DNA of 64,000 nucleotides from Vibrio mimicus (GCF_019048845.1 NZ_CP077426.1:1783501-1847500); one strand, 5' to 3'; shown: positions 19,673-29,028, numbered from the stretch's first letter. Numbers and translations: made by a program. Notes: generated by a model not told the origin, from the letters alone.

Positions 19673-20095
19673 ATGAAAACAATTAAACTCATTGGCTTGC
19701 TAACACTTATTGCCTCACCGTTTGTTTCTGCCAATACCGCTATTACTTTTCCGGGGGAAAATGGCTCAGTTCCAGATGCACCGATTACTTTCCCTACCTC
19801 TTCAAAAATACCCGTTACATTTTTTAATGGTTACACTATAAAAGATGGTATTTTTCGTTCAGAGTTAGGTAGTTGCGATATAGCAGAGAACCCTGAATAC
19901 GAAGCAAAACTAATTTGGGCAGGTAAAACCCCTCAACTCGTCATACTTGGTCATACTAACAATTTTCCATACCGTTGTGGTTTTTATGTTGATTTTGAAT
20001 TGGATCTATCAGAGTTTTTGCACAACATTCCTAATCATATTTTGGAACGTCTAGAGGTGGCAAACCAAGTCGTTATTCAAGGCATTCAAAATTAG
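19673..20095 (+). CDS. Small exported protein of unknown function
   Basis: A 140-residue protein with a clean Sec signal peptide (MKTIKLIGLLTLIASPFVSA; cleavage after residue 20). The mature part starts with NTAITFPGENG, has two cysteines (SCDIAE and RCGFYV) likely to form a disulfide, and looks beta-rich. No family was recognised. AAAAGGACATC lies before the ATG. It follows luxG by about 200 bases and ends in a hairpin, so it may be a separate unit. Like the 12393 gene it is a small exported, two-cysteine protein beside lux, but the two do not align convincingly by eye. Confidence 0.6.
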   Translation: MKTIKLIGLLTLIASPFVSANTAITFPGENGSVPDAPITFPTSSKIPVTFFNGYTIKDGIFRSELGSCDIAENPEYEAKLIWAGKTPQLVILGHTNNFPYRCGFYVDFELDLSEFLHNIPNHILERLEVANQVVIQGIQN

Positions 20096-20135
20096 TTCAA
20101 TTTAAATTAGTTCAATTTAAATTAGTTCAATCTTA
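20091..20135. repeat. Three tandem copies of a 15-base repeat
   Basis: The unit ATTAGTTCAATTTAA occurs at 20091-20105 and 20106-20120, and a third copy changed in its last four bases lies at 20121-20135. The first copy contains the TAG stop codon of the exported-protein gene. This is probably a slippage product. Confidence 0.9.
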
Positions 20136-20137
20136 AT

Positions 20138-20170
20138 AAATAGCCAGAAATTATAAGTCTGGCTATTTTA
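20138..20170 (+). terminator. Terminator after the exported-protein gene
   Basis: An 11-bp stem (aaatagccaga / tctggctattt) with a 9-base AT-rich loop, followed by TTATTTATT, lies 42 bases after the stop. The T tract is interrupted but the hairpin is perfect. Confidence 0.75.
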
Positions 20171-20500
20171 TTTATTCCTATAAATACGACATGCAACTTC
20201 AGCCAATTCATATAAACCATCGATTTATTTATATTGAGTAAGTGTATAGTAAAAAACCAAGAAAATAGAACTTAGTTCTAAAATAACAATTGACAATTCA
20301 TCATTTGGTGAATTATTCGTCAAATAAGGTATTTTTATATTTACCCCAAACATCTTACTAAAACAAAGTAAAAAACGTCAGTTGGAGATAAGACTCATTA
20401 TAGCAGTTAACCCTAATATAACTGGCTTAGTGAGCATAACTTCAACCTCTTATTAATGCATAAAAACTTCATCAATCAAGCATATTTAAATGAGGCAAGT
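20171..20500 (+). promoter_or_regulatory. AT-rich upstream region of the FAD oxidoreductase gene
   Basis: About 330 non-coding bases. A possible -35 TTGACA lies at 20290-20295, with TTATTC 17 bases later at 20313-20318. An inverted repeat AATTCA-N8-TGAATT (20296-20315) overlaps the spacer and -10 and could be an operator. This was read by eye only; no regulator is assigned. Confidence 0.35.
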
Positions 20501-22027
20501 ATGAATACTAAACTTAATTCTATTCCACATGTTGCTATCTTAGGGGCAGGAATTTCTGGCTTAGCTGCAGCACACGAATGCATTAAAAAAGGCTATAAAG
20601 TAACGGTTTACGACAAGCTGCCTTTTACGGGGGGAAAATGTATTGGTTCTGTACATCACGGAAAAGTACATGAACTTACACATCGGCAGTTCTTTGCAAA
20701 AAATTTCCATTTGCTTTCCTTTTTACAAGAGATCCCAACCACCAATGGCACTTGCTTTGACTACGTTTACCCACAACAAAAAGTGCAATTTCACTGGGCT
20801 AAATCGGATAAAACAATGCAATTCAAACGCGGCTATTTTTCGCTGATTGATAAGCTCATTGATGATATGAAATCCGCGTATGCGATGCATTATGTGGGTG
20901 TTCCACTGAGTGATATTTATTGGTTTAAAACACGTTTGCAGAACTTGCCAGACAGCGATGAATTGCTTAGTACACCTCTTGAGCGCTATTTTGAATTCAA
21001 CGAAAGACCAAAATTGGCGGCCTTTTTGCGTCCCGTGCTATTAGGTTGGATCGGAGCAACCGACAGTAGCCCTGCACTTTCCGTCCTAGATTTGCTCAAC
21101 AATAAAGTGGGTCCCTTTCATCCTAGTGCGCCCAGCGCATACAGTTTGGGCTATCGGCGCCCGATTTCAGAGGCCGTGATAGCCCCATTAACCCAGCACT
21201 TACGCCAGAATGCTGTGCAATTTAGGCTTAGCTGCGAGATTGAACAATTAGTAGAAGCGATTGATCAGCCGAAAATTTCTCATGCTGTTACCACTCAAGG
21301 AGAAGTGATTAACGCCGATTATTTTATTTTGGCGCTGCCTATCCACGTCACGCAACAGCTATTGTCTGCCACATCACTGCAATTTCAATACCGCTATGTG
21401 CTCAGCCACGGGTTCCAGTTCCATTTCGCGACTTTGCCCGAAATTTTGCAGGATAAAACTGTCGGAATCGTTGTGGATTCACCTTGGGGCTTGAGTTATC
21501 ACCTCACGCAACCTGAGCCTAACGGCTTGTTTTGCCTCTCGGTTACAGCAACGGATCTGAACATTGCCGCAGGAACTGCATTTAATAAACCATTACTGGC
21601 TTGCACTCCGAAGCAGATTGAACAAGAGATCATCACCCAGATTTTTGGTGACACCGCTTTGCTGGCCACATCGGGTTATCAAGGTTTCCATGTAGGGCCG
21701 GGTTTATATTGGAAAGAAAAGAATGCCGATGAAGTAGAGACGAATCAATTCGTTGGTCCTTGTGTGATGAGTGAAACGGGGCTCGAACATTATTGGGTCG
21801 CCGATCATGCCCTAACCCATCCTGATGCCGCGTGCCAAATTCCTATCGAGCTTGATTGCTATCAGAACGTATTTTTAGCAGGAGAGTATCTTGTCGATCC
21901 GCGTCAAACATGGCGGGTTCCGGTCACAATGGAGCGATGCGTAGAAACGGCCAAACTTTCGATTGAGTCACTCGAACAACGAATTGCCACCTCAAACCAA
22001 GAGGAGCAGACCTATGCCACTGCGTAA
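20501..22027 (+). CDS. FAD-dependent NAD(P)-binding oxidoreductase (amine oxidase/desaturase fold)
   Basis: A 508-residue flavoprotein. The N-terminal dinucleotide-binding motif VAILGAGISGLAAAHE is followed by an acidic strand end and the GGK segment (KLPFTGGKC) typical of phytoene-desaturase/protoporphyrinogen-oxidase-like enzymes. Near the end, VFLAGEYLVDPRQTWRVPVTMERCVETA is the second FAD-contact motif of that family. The ATG at 20501 has GAGG upstream; a start at 20456 has no ribosome site. It overlaps the following membrane-protein gene by 14 bases. The substrate is unknown; desaturation or oxidation of a lipid-like compound is possible. It lies at the right end of the accessory block downstream of lux. 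Confidence 0.78.
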   Translation: MNTKLNSIPHVAILGAGISGLAAAHECIKKGYKVTVYDKLPFTGGKCIGSVHHGKVHELTHRQFFAKNFHLLSFLQEIPTTNGTCFDYVYPQQKVQFHWAKSDKTMQFKRGYFSLIDKLIDDMKSAYAMHYVGVPLSDIYWFKTRLQNLPDSDELLSTPLERYFEFNERPKLAAFLRPVLLGWIGATDSSPALSVLDLLNNKVGPFHPSAPSAYSLGYRRPISEAVIAPLTQHLRQNAVQFRLSCEIEQLVEAIDQPKISHAVTTQGEVINADYFILALPIHVTQQLLSATSLQFQYRYVLSHGFQFHFATLPEILQDKTVGIVVDSPWGLSYHLTQPEPNGLFCLSVTATDLNIAAGTAFNKPLLACTPKQIEQEIITQIFGDTALLATSGYQGFHVGPGLYWKEKNADEVETNQFVGPCVMSETGLEHYWVADHALTHPDAACQIPIELDCYQNVFLAGEYLVDPRQTWRVPVTMERCVETAKLSIESLEQRIATSNQEEQTYATA

Positions 22028-22814
22028 TGTCCTTTCTGCGCTGTTATTTTTCCTACTGGTTTTGATCTATTTCAGTGGATTTTACCAAGCCGTGCAGTCA
22101 CAGGTGGTTGTGGCAGTTATCTTGACACTGTTATTGCCAATTCTGTTTTGGCGTTTAGTTAAACCCGTTGATAACCAACAAGAAATCACTCGGATATTGA
22201 TCTTAGAAAGCGCTTTCAACTTACTCTGTGTGGTTGCCTTACTCCATATCATTCCTTTTAGTGTTATGGATAAAGCTTTTATGGTGTTCTTTGTTTTTCA
22301 AGCCGGTGGTTTTTTATTGGTGCAGAAACGTAAGAAGGCATGGCTATCTCTCGCCGTCTCTTTATGTTTATCTTTCGCGATCTTGGTATGGATTGTTCAA
22401 GCAGGACAAACTCAGTTGCTGGATTCCGGACATTTACAATTATTCGGAACCCCAGTGCCATGGCAGTTAAAAGCAATTTATACCCTTTGGCTATTACAGC
22501 TTTTATTGGTGGAGTATCGCTATATTTTGCCCAAAGTGACGTTACTGCTCGCCCACTTGGCTTCACTGACTATTGCACTGCAGGCAGAGGACTTCTTCCA
22601 TGCTCGTATTGTCACCGCTAGTCACTTTTTGTTTTTGAGTCTCTGTTTTGATTTCAAAAACCGAGAATGGGGAGGCAACGAATTCGCGGCACTACCACTG
22701 CTAGGTAAACTGCATAATCCTAGCGCGAGCAAAGTGATTAATTATGTTTGCCTCAGCTTTGCTCTATTCTGCGCCTTACATTTAGCAAGCAGTCTTACGT
22801 TACCAATCCTGTAA
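22014..22814 (+). CDS. Multi-spanning inner-membrane protein, unknown function
   Basis: A 266-residue protein with about seven or eight hydrophobic segments, for example LLFFLLVLIYFSGF, VVVAVILTLLLPILF and the AFMVFFVFQAGGFLLV stretch. No soluble domain and no family was recognised. The start at 22014 has GAGGAG 8 bases upstream and lies inside the last codons of the FAD oxidoreductase gene, so the pair is translationally coupled and probably works as one unit in the membrane. Some charged residues (RKKA, KPVDNQQE) lie in predicted loops. Confidence 0.7.
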   Translation: MPLRNVLSALLFFLLVLIYFSGFYQAVQSQVVVAVILTLLLPILFWRLVKPVDNQQEITRILILESAFNLLCVVALLHIIPFSVMDKAFMVFFVFQAGGFLLVQKRKKAWLSLAVSLCLSFAILVWIVQAGQTQLLDSGHLQLFGTPVPWQLKAIYTLWLLQLLLVEYRYILPKVTLLLAHLASLTIALQAEDFFHARIVTASHFLFLSLCFDFKNREWGGNEFAALPLLGKLHNPSASKVINYVCLSFALFCALHLASSLTLPIL

Positions 22815-22858
22815 GGCTTAAATTTTATTGCGATACAATTCGTTAAAAACTAAAGGGA

Positions 22859-22881
22859 GAGGTGGCTCATGGAGCCGCCTC
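22859..22881. terminator. Possible bidirectional hairpin between convergent genes
   Basis: A 10-bp stem with one G-T pair (gaggtggctc / gagccgcctc) and a 3-base loop lies between the membrane-protein gene and the convergent LysR gene, touching the LysR stop. T tracts are poor on both sides, so termination is uncertain. Confidence 0.4.
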
Positions 22882-23812
22882 ACATCGATTCATTGATTTC
22901 TTCATCCACCATATTTTTTATTTCCTGCCTCACCCACTGGTGGATTGGGCTATTGTGATGGATAAGATGCCAAAATTGTTCCACTCGAAAATCGGCAGTA
23001 TAGAAAGGTAAATCAGCCACGGTAATCTCATAACGCCGACCTAAGTGAGTCACCAAACGTCTTGGTAAGGTGGCAATCAGATCGGTGTTGATCAGTAACT
23101 CCGGCACCATAGAAAAATGTGGCAATGATGCCACCACTTCACGCTGATAATTGAGCTTTTTCAGCTCATGATCCATATCCGTTTTGCCCAAACCATTACC
23201 GGAAATGATCACATGCCGACTCTGGCAATAGTGATCGAGCGTCATTGGCTGATTAGCCCATTGGTGCTGGCGGCACATGACTACGGCATAGTTATCATTG
23301 AATAAACGCTGCTTAAACACATTGGTGGGTGACTCATCAGTGGAATACAGCAGTAAATCCGCCACTTTTTCCAAGTAATCATGCAACGGCATAAACGCAT
23401 TATAAGGCACAATTTGTAATTTCAAGTTCGGTGCACGCTGTTGAAAACGCGCCAACAATTTCGGCACAATCATCATCATCTCGAAATCCAATGCACCAAT
23501 GGTGAACACACCGGAATAGTGCATTGGGTCAAACTTGTCATCTACCAACATGTGTCGAATGGTATTGAGTGATCTCTCCAGCTCACTGCAGAGGCGCTCA
23601 CCTTTTGCGGTTAATCGGTACTCATTTTTTACTTTCACCAGCAGTGGATCACCAAATTGTTCACGCAAACGCATCAGGGCTCGGCTGACGGCCGGTTGGC
23701 TCATATTCAATGCTTGTGCGGCTTGGCTAATGTGCTTATGAATCAATAGCTTTTCTAAAATCGTTAATAAATTTAAATCAATGCTGCGCAAATTGATTTC
23801 GGGGGCGACCAT
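22880..23812 (-). CDS. LysR-family transcriptional regulator
   Basis: A 310-residue LysR-type regulator. The N-terminal helix-turn-helix is clear: LDLNLL-like start (SIDLNLLTILEKLL), HISQAAQALNMSQPAVSRALMRLREQFGDPL. The remainder is the LysR substrate-binding domain, with a start resembling the NodD/LinR-like group (FTIGALDFEMMMIVPKLL). It is divergent from an exported metallo-beta-lactamase-fold gene with 111 bases between them, so it most likely controls that gene and itself. AGGTGATGAG precedes the ATG. The ligand is unknown. From memory, V. cholerae N16961 also has a LysR gene right after katG; if so, the block 7.4-22.8 kb is extra DNA here. Confidence 0.92.
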   Translation of the reverse strand: MVAPEINLRSIDLNLLTILEKLLIHKHISQAAQALNMSQPAVSRALMRLREQFGDPLLVKVKNEYRLTAKGERLCSELERSLNTIRHMLVDDKFDPMHYSGVFTIGALDFEMMMIVPKLLARFQQRAPNLKLQIVPYNAFMPLHDYLEKVADLLLYSTDESPTNVFKQRLFNDNYAVVMCRQHQWANQPMTLDHYCQSRHVIISGNGLGKTDMDHELKKLNYQREVVASLPHFSMVPELLINTDLIATLPRRLVTHLGRRYEITVADLPFYTADFRVEQFWHLIHHNSPIHQWVRQEIKNMVDEEINESM

Positions 23813-23923
23813 CTCATCACCTAATAATTTCGTGCGTAAATGATATACATACTATAACAAGCATGCATTTTTGATATGTTTGTTTCTCATTTATCTTTTC
23901 CCCACCTGATTGAGGAGAGAAAA

Positions 23924-25048
23924 ATGAAACTATCCACCTTAGCTTTAGCCCCTATTGCTGCAGCACTACTTACTTTTAATGCAAGTGCTAAAGGCCATGA
24001 CCACGACAATCAACGCGCGATTTTTTTCCCTGGTGAAACCGTTCAAGACACGGTGAAAATCGAAGTTGAGCCTTCTGCGACTCGCTCTTTGAAACTGGGA
24101 CAAAAAATCAATAATCTGTATGAGCGCCAGTTTGATAACAGCCAAGCTACCGTTCAAAAATTGGGCAAAAACACCTATTGGATCGGAGTCAATTATTACA
24201 ACGCTACCGTTGTGGTTAACGAAGACTCTGTCTTGCTGATTGACCCACTAGGCGATGGTCGTATTGATGCGCTTTTTAAAGGGGTGCAATCCATCACGAA
24301 TAAACCGATCACTACGATTATGTATTCTCACTACCACTTAGATCATTTAGGTGGTGGTAACCAACTGGTTGACTTAATTAAGAAAAATTATCCAAAAGTA
24401 GATAAAGTTCGCGTTATTGCTAGCCAAACCGTTGCGGACAAGATCAACCAACACGCCGAAGTAGGCGAAAACGGTGTGAAAACCCCGAAAGTTCCAGAGC
24501 CGAATGACATATACGACCTGACGAAGCCTCAAACGGTTCAATTTGGCTCAATGAAAATCAAGATGATGGCACCAGAAGGCTCTGGCCATACACCTGATAA
24601 CACCATGATTCTGATCCCAAGCGATCGCGTACTGCATTTCGCGGATATGATTAACCCTGATCAACTGCCGTTTTACAATTTCGCGGGAGCAGAACATTTC
24701 CACGGTTACGAAGAAGATCTACAAAGCCTTCTGAGCAAACCGCTGAGCAAACAGTGGGACTTTATTAACGGCGGCCATGGCAACATCGGTTCAAAACAGG
24801 ATGTAAAATATCTGCTTGAGTATATTGCGGACATCAGAACTGAAGTGGGCAAGCAGCTAGAAGTAGCCCCCTACACTCCAGTGTTGAGTGATGGCAACCA
24901 CTTTGTTTGGTTCAAACGCTGGCAAGATGAGATCACTAACAATGTGCATACCGCACTGGCGAACAAATATGGCCACATGTACGGTTTCGATTCGGGAGCC
25001 GTTGAAACTCACGCGGCGATGATTCTCGCAGATATGATTGACCATTAA
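23924..25048 (+). CDS. Exported metallo-beta-lactamase-fold hydrolase
   Basis: A 374-residue protein with a signal peptide (MKLSTLALAPIAAALLTFNASA), so it is periplasmic or secreted. The zinc site of the MBL fold is complete: SHYHLDHLGG (HxHxDH), GHTPDNTM with the third histidine, FADMINP with the bridging aspartate, and GGHGNIGSKQD at the last metal position. The substrate is not shown: beta-lactams are unlikely by family, while quorum-signal-type, sulfonate or alkyl-ester hydrolysis is possible. GAGGAG precedes the ATG at 23924. It is divergent from the LysR gene, its probable regulator, and is followed by a strong terminator. Confidence 0.85.
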   Translation: MKLSTLALAPIAAALLTFNASAKGHDHDNQRAIFFPGETVQDTVKIEVEPSATRSLKLGQKINNLYERQFDNSQATVQKLGKNTYWIGVNYYNATVVVNEDSVLLIDPLGDGRIDALFKGVQSITNKPITTIMYSHYHLDHLGGGNQLVDLIKKNYPKVDKVRVIASQTVADKINQHAEVGENGVKTPKVPEPNDIYDLTKPQTVQFGSMKIKMMAPEGSGHTPDNTMILIPSDRVLHFADMINPDQLPFYNFAGAEHFHGYEEDLQSLLSKPLSKQWDFINGGHGNIGSKQDVKYLLEYIADIRTEVGKQLEVAPYTPVLSDGNHFVWFKRWQDEITNNVHTALANKYGHMYGFDSGAVETHAAMILADMIDH

Positions 25049-25073
25049 TTCACGAGCCAGTTACGCGAATAAC

Positions 25074-25106
25074 AAAACCCAGCCATTGTTGGCTGGGTTT
25101 TGTTTT
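25074..25106. terminator. Bidirectional terminator between the MBL gene and the chemoreceptor gene
   Basis: A perfect 11-bp stem (aaaacccagcc / ggctgggtttt) with loop ATTGTT; T-rich tails occur on both sides, serving the two convergent genes. Confidence 0.9.
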
Positions 25107-25138
25107 AGCTACGTACTCCACAATGAGTTTTTTAAGCG

Positions 25139-27247
25139 CTAAACCTTAAACTGAGATACGAGCTGATTCAGACGGGCAACAGATTTATTCATACTTGCCG
25201 TTGTATATAAATTTTCCGTAACGGTACTTTGGCTTGCGGCCACCATACTTTGCATATTGCGGGTATTATCGTTTGCAGAAACGACAATCGCGCGCTGCTC
25301 TTCCGCAGCGGTGGCGATGTGCACATTCATCTCACTCAGAGAACGAATAGACTCAAGTATGCGATTGAGAGTTTCACCCACTTCCACAGCATATTCAACG
25401 GTACTCGTGCCGCCATGTTTTGAACGAATCATCGCATCGACTGCACCACTCGCGCCTCTTTTCAGGCTTTCCGTCATATTTTTTATTTCATGGGTACAAT
25501 TTTGTGTGCGGGATGCCAAGGTTCTTACTTCATCAGCAACCACAGCAAACCCACGACCTTGCTCACCGGCTCGCGCCGCTTCAATAGCCGCATTGAGCGC
25601 CAGCAAATTGGTTTGTTCCGCAATGGCTTGGATCTCTTCTAACACCGAAGCAATTTTGACCACTTCAGTATTCAGTTGTTCAATGTCACTGGTTGTGGAT
25701 TCAATATCTTGAGCAAGCCCATTGATCGAATTCACCGCTTTTGTCACCACATTTTTAGCGACTTGCCCTTCCCTATCTGCCTCTTTGGAAGCTTCTGCAC
25801 ATTGATGTACGTTTGCTGCAATACTCGCCGCCGCTTCACTCACTTGGCTGATAGAGTGGACTACCGTTTCGACTTCTTCATTCTGTTTTCCCGCATCTTC
25901 ACTCAATTCGGATGACAAACGAGAAATGGAGGAGATGGATTCATCCAGTTGAGTCGCTTCATTCGCAATACTGCTCACCATCGCCTGAATTTTAGAAACA
26001 AACACATTAAATGCTTTGCCTAGCAATGCAATTTCACGAGCACCGGTTTCATTCACTCTTTGGGTTAAGTCACCATCACCTTTCGCTATATTTTCCAGCC
26101 TTTCGGTTAACTCTTGGATTGGACTTAATATTGAGCGAAGCAAAGCGAGGGCGATAATGCCGCCCAATACAATGGTCGCCACCCACATTGTCCCCACCAT
26201 TTGACCTGCGGTTTGAACAACTTCTTGGCCATGATCATCCGCTGTATCCGAAATGGCATCCGCCGATGCAGCCAGCTTTTCCAGTAACGAATCCGCCTGT
26301 TTTACATTCTGTTCGACATCCTCTGTGTATTGATCTGCCGCTTTTGCTTGTTCCAATTGCGCTTGGTAGGTATCAAACATCCGTCCTTTTCCTGTCGCGG
26401 CTTGATCCCAATCTGAGAATGCTTTTTTCAAGTCTACCGAGTCTTGCTTGTCTTCGTCTGATTCTGCGAGCTCTTCAAGCACTAATGTGAATGTATTGAC
26501 CTCTTGGAATAGCTTGCCGAAATTCTTACTAATTTCCGGTAATTTATTCAGGTCCTCTTCAGCGAGGTACTCTCCAGCAGTATCTTGTATCTCCATCACG
26601 ATTCGTTGCAGTTCAAGGCCTGCCACAACAACGGGATAATCATGATTAAACATGTCATCAATAATCCCATTGATCTCTTCAAAAGTGGCATTGCCTTGCT
26701 GGATTAGCTGGCTTCTACGCTTTATTGCATTCGCCACTTCCTCCTGGTTTTCTTGTATAAATTCCTCTAAAGCCGTAATGATCAAGGCGCCTTTCGCATC
26801 AAAATCGTTGAGTAGTTGTATACCTTTCTGCTTTTCCTGCAACTCGGCAAGATGTGAGGCGTACATGAGATCGAAATTTTTACTCAGTGCCATATTCGTA
26901 TCTAAAGCTTGTTGCTGAGTCGGATGTTCATTGGCGTCTAACAGCGCTTTCAATGCTAAATTCGATTCATTGAATACCTTTGCTAACTCGGGAATTTGCT
27001 CTCGCAATTTGGGTAACTCATCGAGATTTTCCGAAGCCATGATTTCATTGGCAACTTTGGCTTGCTCCCACAGAGAAGCCGCCATGTCATCGGTGTGTTC
27101 GATGGTTGGGGTGATGTCGTTACTAAGACTGACGATACTTTCCCCCAATACGGAGGTGAAGTGAAAACCTGTGGCCGCAATGCCTGACAACAGTAAAAGC
27201 AAAGCAATAATTCCAGTGATTAGACGGCTTTTTATGGATCTAAGCAT
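25139..27247 (-). CDS. Methyl-accepting chemotaxis protein
   Basis: A 702-residue transmembrane chemoreceptor. It has an N-terminal membrane helix ([20 protein letters not shown]), a long helical periplasmic region of about 320 residues rich in Glu/Ala coiled-coil heptads, and a second membrane helix ([17 protein letters not shown]). A HAMP domain follows ([24 protein letters not shown]), then the cytoplasmic signalling tip [34 protein letters not shown]. The periplasmic domain looks all-helical, like HBM/4HB-type sensors, and the ligand is unknown. No C-terminal NWETF pentapeptide is present. Vibrios encode dozens of such receptors. AAGGAT precedes the ATG. Confidence 0.95.
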   Translation of the reverse strand: MLRSIKSRLITGIIALLLLLSGIAATGFHFTSVLGESIVSLSNDITPTIEHTDDMAASLWEQAKVANEIMASENLDELPKLREQIPELAKVFNESNLALKALLDANEHPTQQQALDTNMALSKNFDLMYASHLAELQEKQKGIQLLNDFDAKGALIITALEEFIQENQEEVANAIKRRSQLIQQGNATFEEINGIIDDMFNHDYPVVVAGLELQRIVMEIQDTAGEYLAEEDLNKLPEISKNFGKLFQEVNTFTLVLEELAESDEDKQDSVDLKKAFSDWDQAATGKGRMFDTYQAQLEQAKAADQYTEDVEQNVKQADSLLEKLAASADAISDTADDHGQEVVQTAGQMVGTMWVATIVLGGIIALALLRSILSPIQELTERLENIAKGDGDLTQRVNETGAREIALLGKAFNVFVSKIQAMVSSIANEATQLDESISSISRLSSELSEDAGKQNEEVETVVHSISQVSEAAASIAANVHQCAEASKEADREGQVAKNVVTKAVNSINGLAQDIESTTSDIEQLNTEVVKIASVLEEIQAIAEQTNLLALNAAIEAARAGEQGRGFAVVADEVRTLASRTQNCTHEIKNMTESLKRGASGAVDAMIRSKHGGTSTVEYAVEVGETLNRILESIRSLSEMNVHIATAAEEQRAIVVSANDNTRNMQSMVAASQSTVTENLYTTASMNKSVARLNQLVSQFKV

Positions 27248-27419
27248 ATCCTTGTCCTACTTAATTATGTTACTGATGCCCTAGCGATAAGCTGCAAGTT
27301 ACATAGATTTATGTCGTATCGTTCTAAAGTTTAGTAAGCCAATCAATAATCACAAATTGATGAATAAAAAATATCAATACATTCTTTGTGGAAAGAGAGC
27401 TGAAGCGTAAAAGAAATAC

Positions 27420-27446
27420 AAAAGCGGCGCATGATGCGCCACTTTT
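27420..27446 (-). terminator. Terminator after the DUF486 gene
   Basis: A hairpin with arms aaaag-ggcgcat / atgcgcc-ctttt (one mismatch) and a single-base loop, followed on the minus strand by TTTTGTATTTC, lies 58 bases beyond the stop of the DUF486 gene. It also ends the long region upstream of the chemoreceptor gene. Confidence 0.75.
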
Positions 27447-27503
27447 AACGATGGTGATTGTTTGATTAGAAAATCGGTGGAAGCCAGCCGAGATAATGCT
27501 CAG

Positions 27504-27854
27504 CTAGGCAAACTTACTGCGAAATGCGAAATACACCGCCCCCACTAAGCAAAGGCCAGCCCAGAGATAGTCTAACTTTAGTGGTTCACGCAGATAAAAC
27601 ACAGAGAAAGGCACAAACACCATTAAGGTGATCACCTCTTGCATGATTTTGAGTTGTCCTACATTGAGCGCGGTATAACCAATGCGATTCGCTGGTACCT
27701 GTAAAAGATATTCAAATAAGGCGATTCCCCAGCTTACCAGTGCAGCAATAATCCAAGGCTTGTTATTGAGTTCTTTAAGATGCGCGTACCAAGCAAATGT
27801 CATAAACACGTTGCTGCAAATCAGCAGCCCGACACTGACGACAACTGGATTCAT
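27504..27854 (-). CDS. DMT-family small membrane protein (DUF486)
   Basis: A 116-residue inner-membrane protein with four predicted helices. The family pattern is visible in SNVFMTFAWYAHLK, WIIAALVSWGIALFEYLLQVPANRIGY, QLKIMQEVITLMVFVPFSVFYL and YLWAGLCLVGAVYF. DUF486 proteins are related to drug/metabolite transporters of the EmrE type; their substrate is unknown. GAAGG precedes the ATG. It is the last of three minus-strand genes (yqfB, DUF2127, DUF486) but the gaps are large enough for separate promoters. Confidence 0.88.
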   Translation of the reverse strand: MNPVVVSVGLLICSNVFMTFAWYAHLKELNNKPWIIAALVSWGIALFEYLLQVPANRIGYTALNVGQLKIMQEVITLMVFVPFSVFYLREPLKLDYLWAGLCLVGAVYFAFRSKFA

Positions 27855-27931
27855 TTTTACTCTGCCTTCCCATTCGAAATGCGCCCCATGGCGGCGGCGC
27901 TAGCATAGCCGAGCGCTATAGGGTTTGCATC

Positions 27932-28390
27932 TTATCTCTGTTTATCTTTACTTTGCACAACTCGATACATGTAGAACACGATCACTATGTTGATCACCAA
28001 TGCGGCCACACTGAGTAAGCCAGGGTGAACAAACAGTTCATACACTTCAAACGGCAGATAAATCGCCCCGCTTAGCAAAGCGAACCATTCCGTCCACAGT
28101 AAGTTATGCCAAAGGCCATAGGCCTCTATTAGGCGAATCATGCCATAAGCTAGTGCACCTGCAGCCACCCAATTCAAGTTGAAATGAGCAATTAGCCCCG
28201 CTTCATGCATGACTTTATCAGGCCAATAACTGGCTGGATTCAAATGCAGATGCAGCAGTAAATCTTGCAGTAACTGTTGCAGACTATCCCCTGCAAAATG
28301 GTGCAAACCTAAGCCAACAATAAGTGAAATTACCCCTTTTGTTGCTTCTAACATTGCAACCGCTTTTAAGCCTTGGTGTTTATTTGCCAT
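27932..28390 (-). CDS. DUF2127-family membrane protein
   Basis: A 152-residue membrane protein that begins KGLK-like (HQGLKAVAMLEATKGVISLIVGLGLHH), the signature of DUF2127, and has about four hydrophobic segments, including the conserved RLIEAYGLW...WTEWFALLSGAIYLPFEVYEL region. The function is unknown. It starts 22 bases downstream of the YqfB-like gene's stop on the same strand, so they may be co-transcribed. Its ribosome site is weak. Confidence 0.85.
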   Translation of the reverse strand: MANKHQGLKAVAMLEATKGVISLIVGLGLHHFAGDSLQQLLQDLLLHLHLNPASYWPDKVMHEAGLIAHFNLNWVAAGALAYGMIRLIEAYGLWHNLLWTEWFALLSGAIYLPFEVYELFVHPGLLSVAALVINIVIVFYMYRVVQSKDKQR

Positions 28391-28412
28391 GCTTCATACT
28401 CGGCTCTTGTGT

Positions 28413-28736
28413 TTACACGCTTTGGACTAACTGATAAGTGATCACAAACAGCTCATCAATATTTGGGTAAATCTCTTTAATTAAGGATTTCAACTTAGGT
28501 AATTCAATGGCTTCTTGCTCGGCGTGAAACTCATTGATCTCATCAAACTTGAGTGGCTCAACGGAAACAATATCAATTTCACACACTTTGCGATCCGTTT
28601 CCAAGGTGAATACCTCAACGCGCGTTCCCGGCACATAGTGACTTTCTGATTTGTCTCGAATCGTAATGGTCTTAGCTCCTGATGCCACCAGCGGCGTAAG
28701 GAACTCGAAAAAAGTGATTTTAGTTGGAATGGACAT
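28413..28736 (-). CDS. ASCH-domain N4-acetylcytidine amidohydrolase (YqfB-like)
   Basis: A 107-residue ASCH-domain protein. The sequence ITFFEFLTPLVASGAKTITIRDKSESHY at the start, HAEQEAIELPKLKSLIKEIYP in the middle and FVITYQLV at the end follow E. coli YqfB closely; that enzyme hydrolyses N4-acetylcytidine to cytidine, with Lys, Thr and Glu residues in the pocket. The conserved KTITIRD motif is intact. The start at 28736 matches the family length of about 103; a longer frame to 28784 seems spurious. It is cytosolic. It sits before a DUF2127 membrane-protein gene. Confidence 0.87.
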   Translation of the reverse strand: MSIPTKITFFEFLTPLVASGAKTITIRDKSESHYVPGTRVEVFTLETDRKVCEIDIVSVEPLKFDEINEFHAEQEAIELPKLKSLIKEIYPNIDELFVITYQLVQSV

Positions 28737-29028
28737 AAGAGTAGCTCTCTTCAAAACGATATCTAGGTGCGCTTTATGAAGCATTCCCCTACGAATATCA
28801 AGGCAAAATGAGGAAGCAGTATCAAGTCGATGCTCCTGTATTGTTTACCTAAGTGGGCATATTGATTACTCTGAGACACGATTTTAAGTGTGCTTTTTCA
28901 ACGCTTGCCAGACGAGGATCCGCCATTTAGGCGCTTCTTTTTTATAAATGAAACTCAGCCAAACACTTCGGCATGCCTTGAGTGTCGATTCCGCTTGTTC
29001 ATGGGTTCAAAAAAACAAGGTCAGTATT

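Noticed and set aside
25676..26918. Several plus-strand frames inside the chemoreceptor gene
   Set aside because: They lie antisense to a clear chemoreceptor coding sequence and show no family features.
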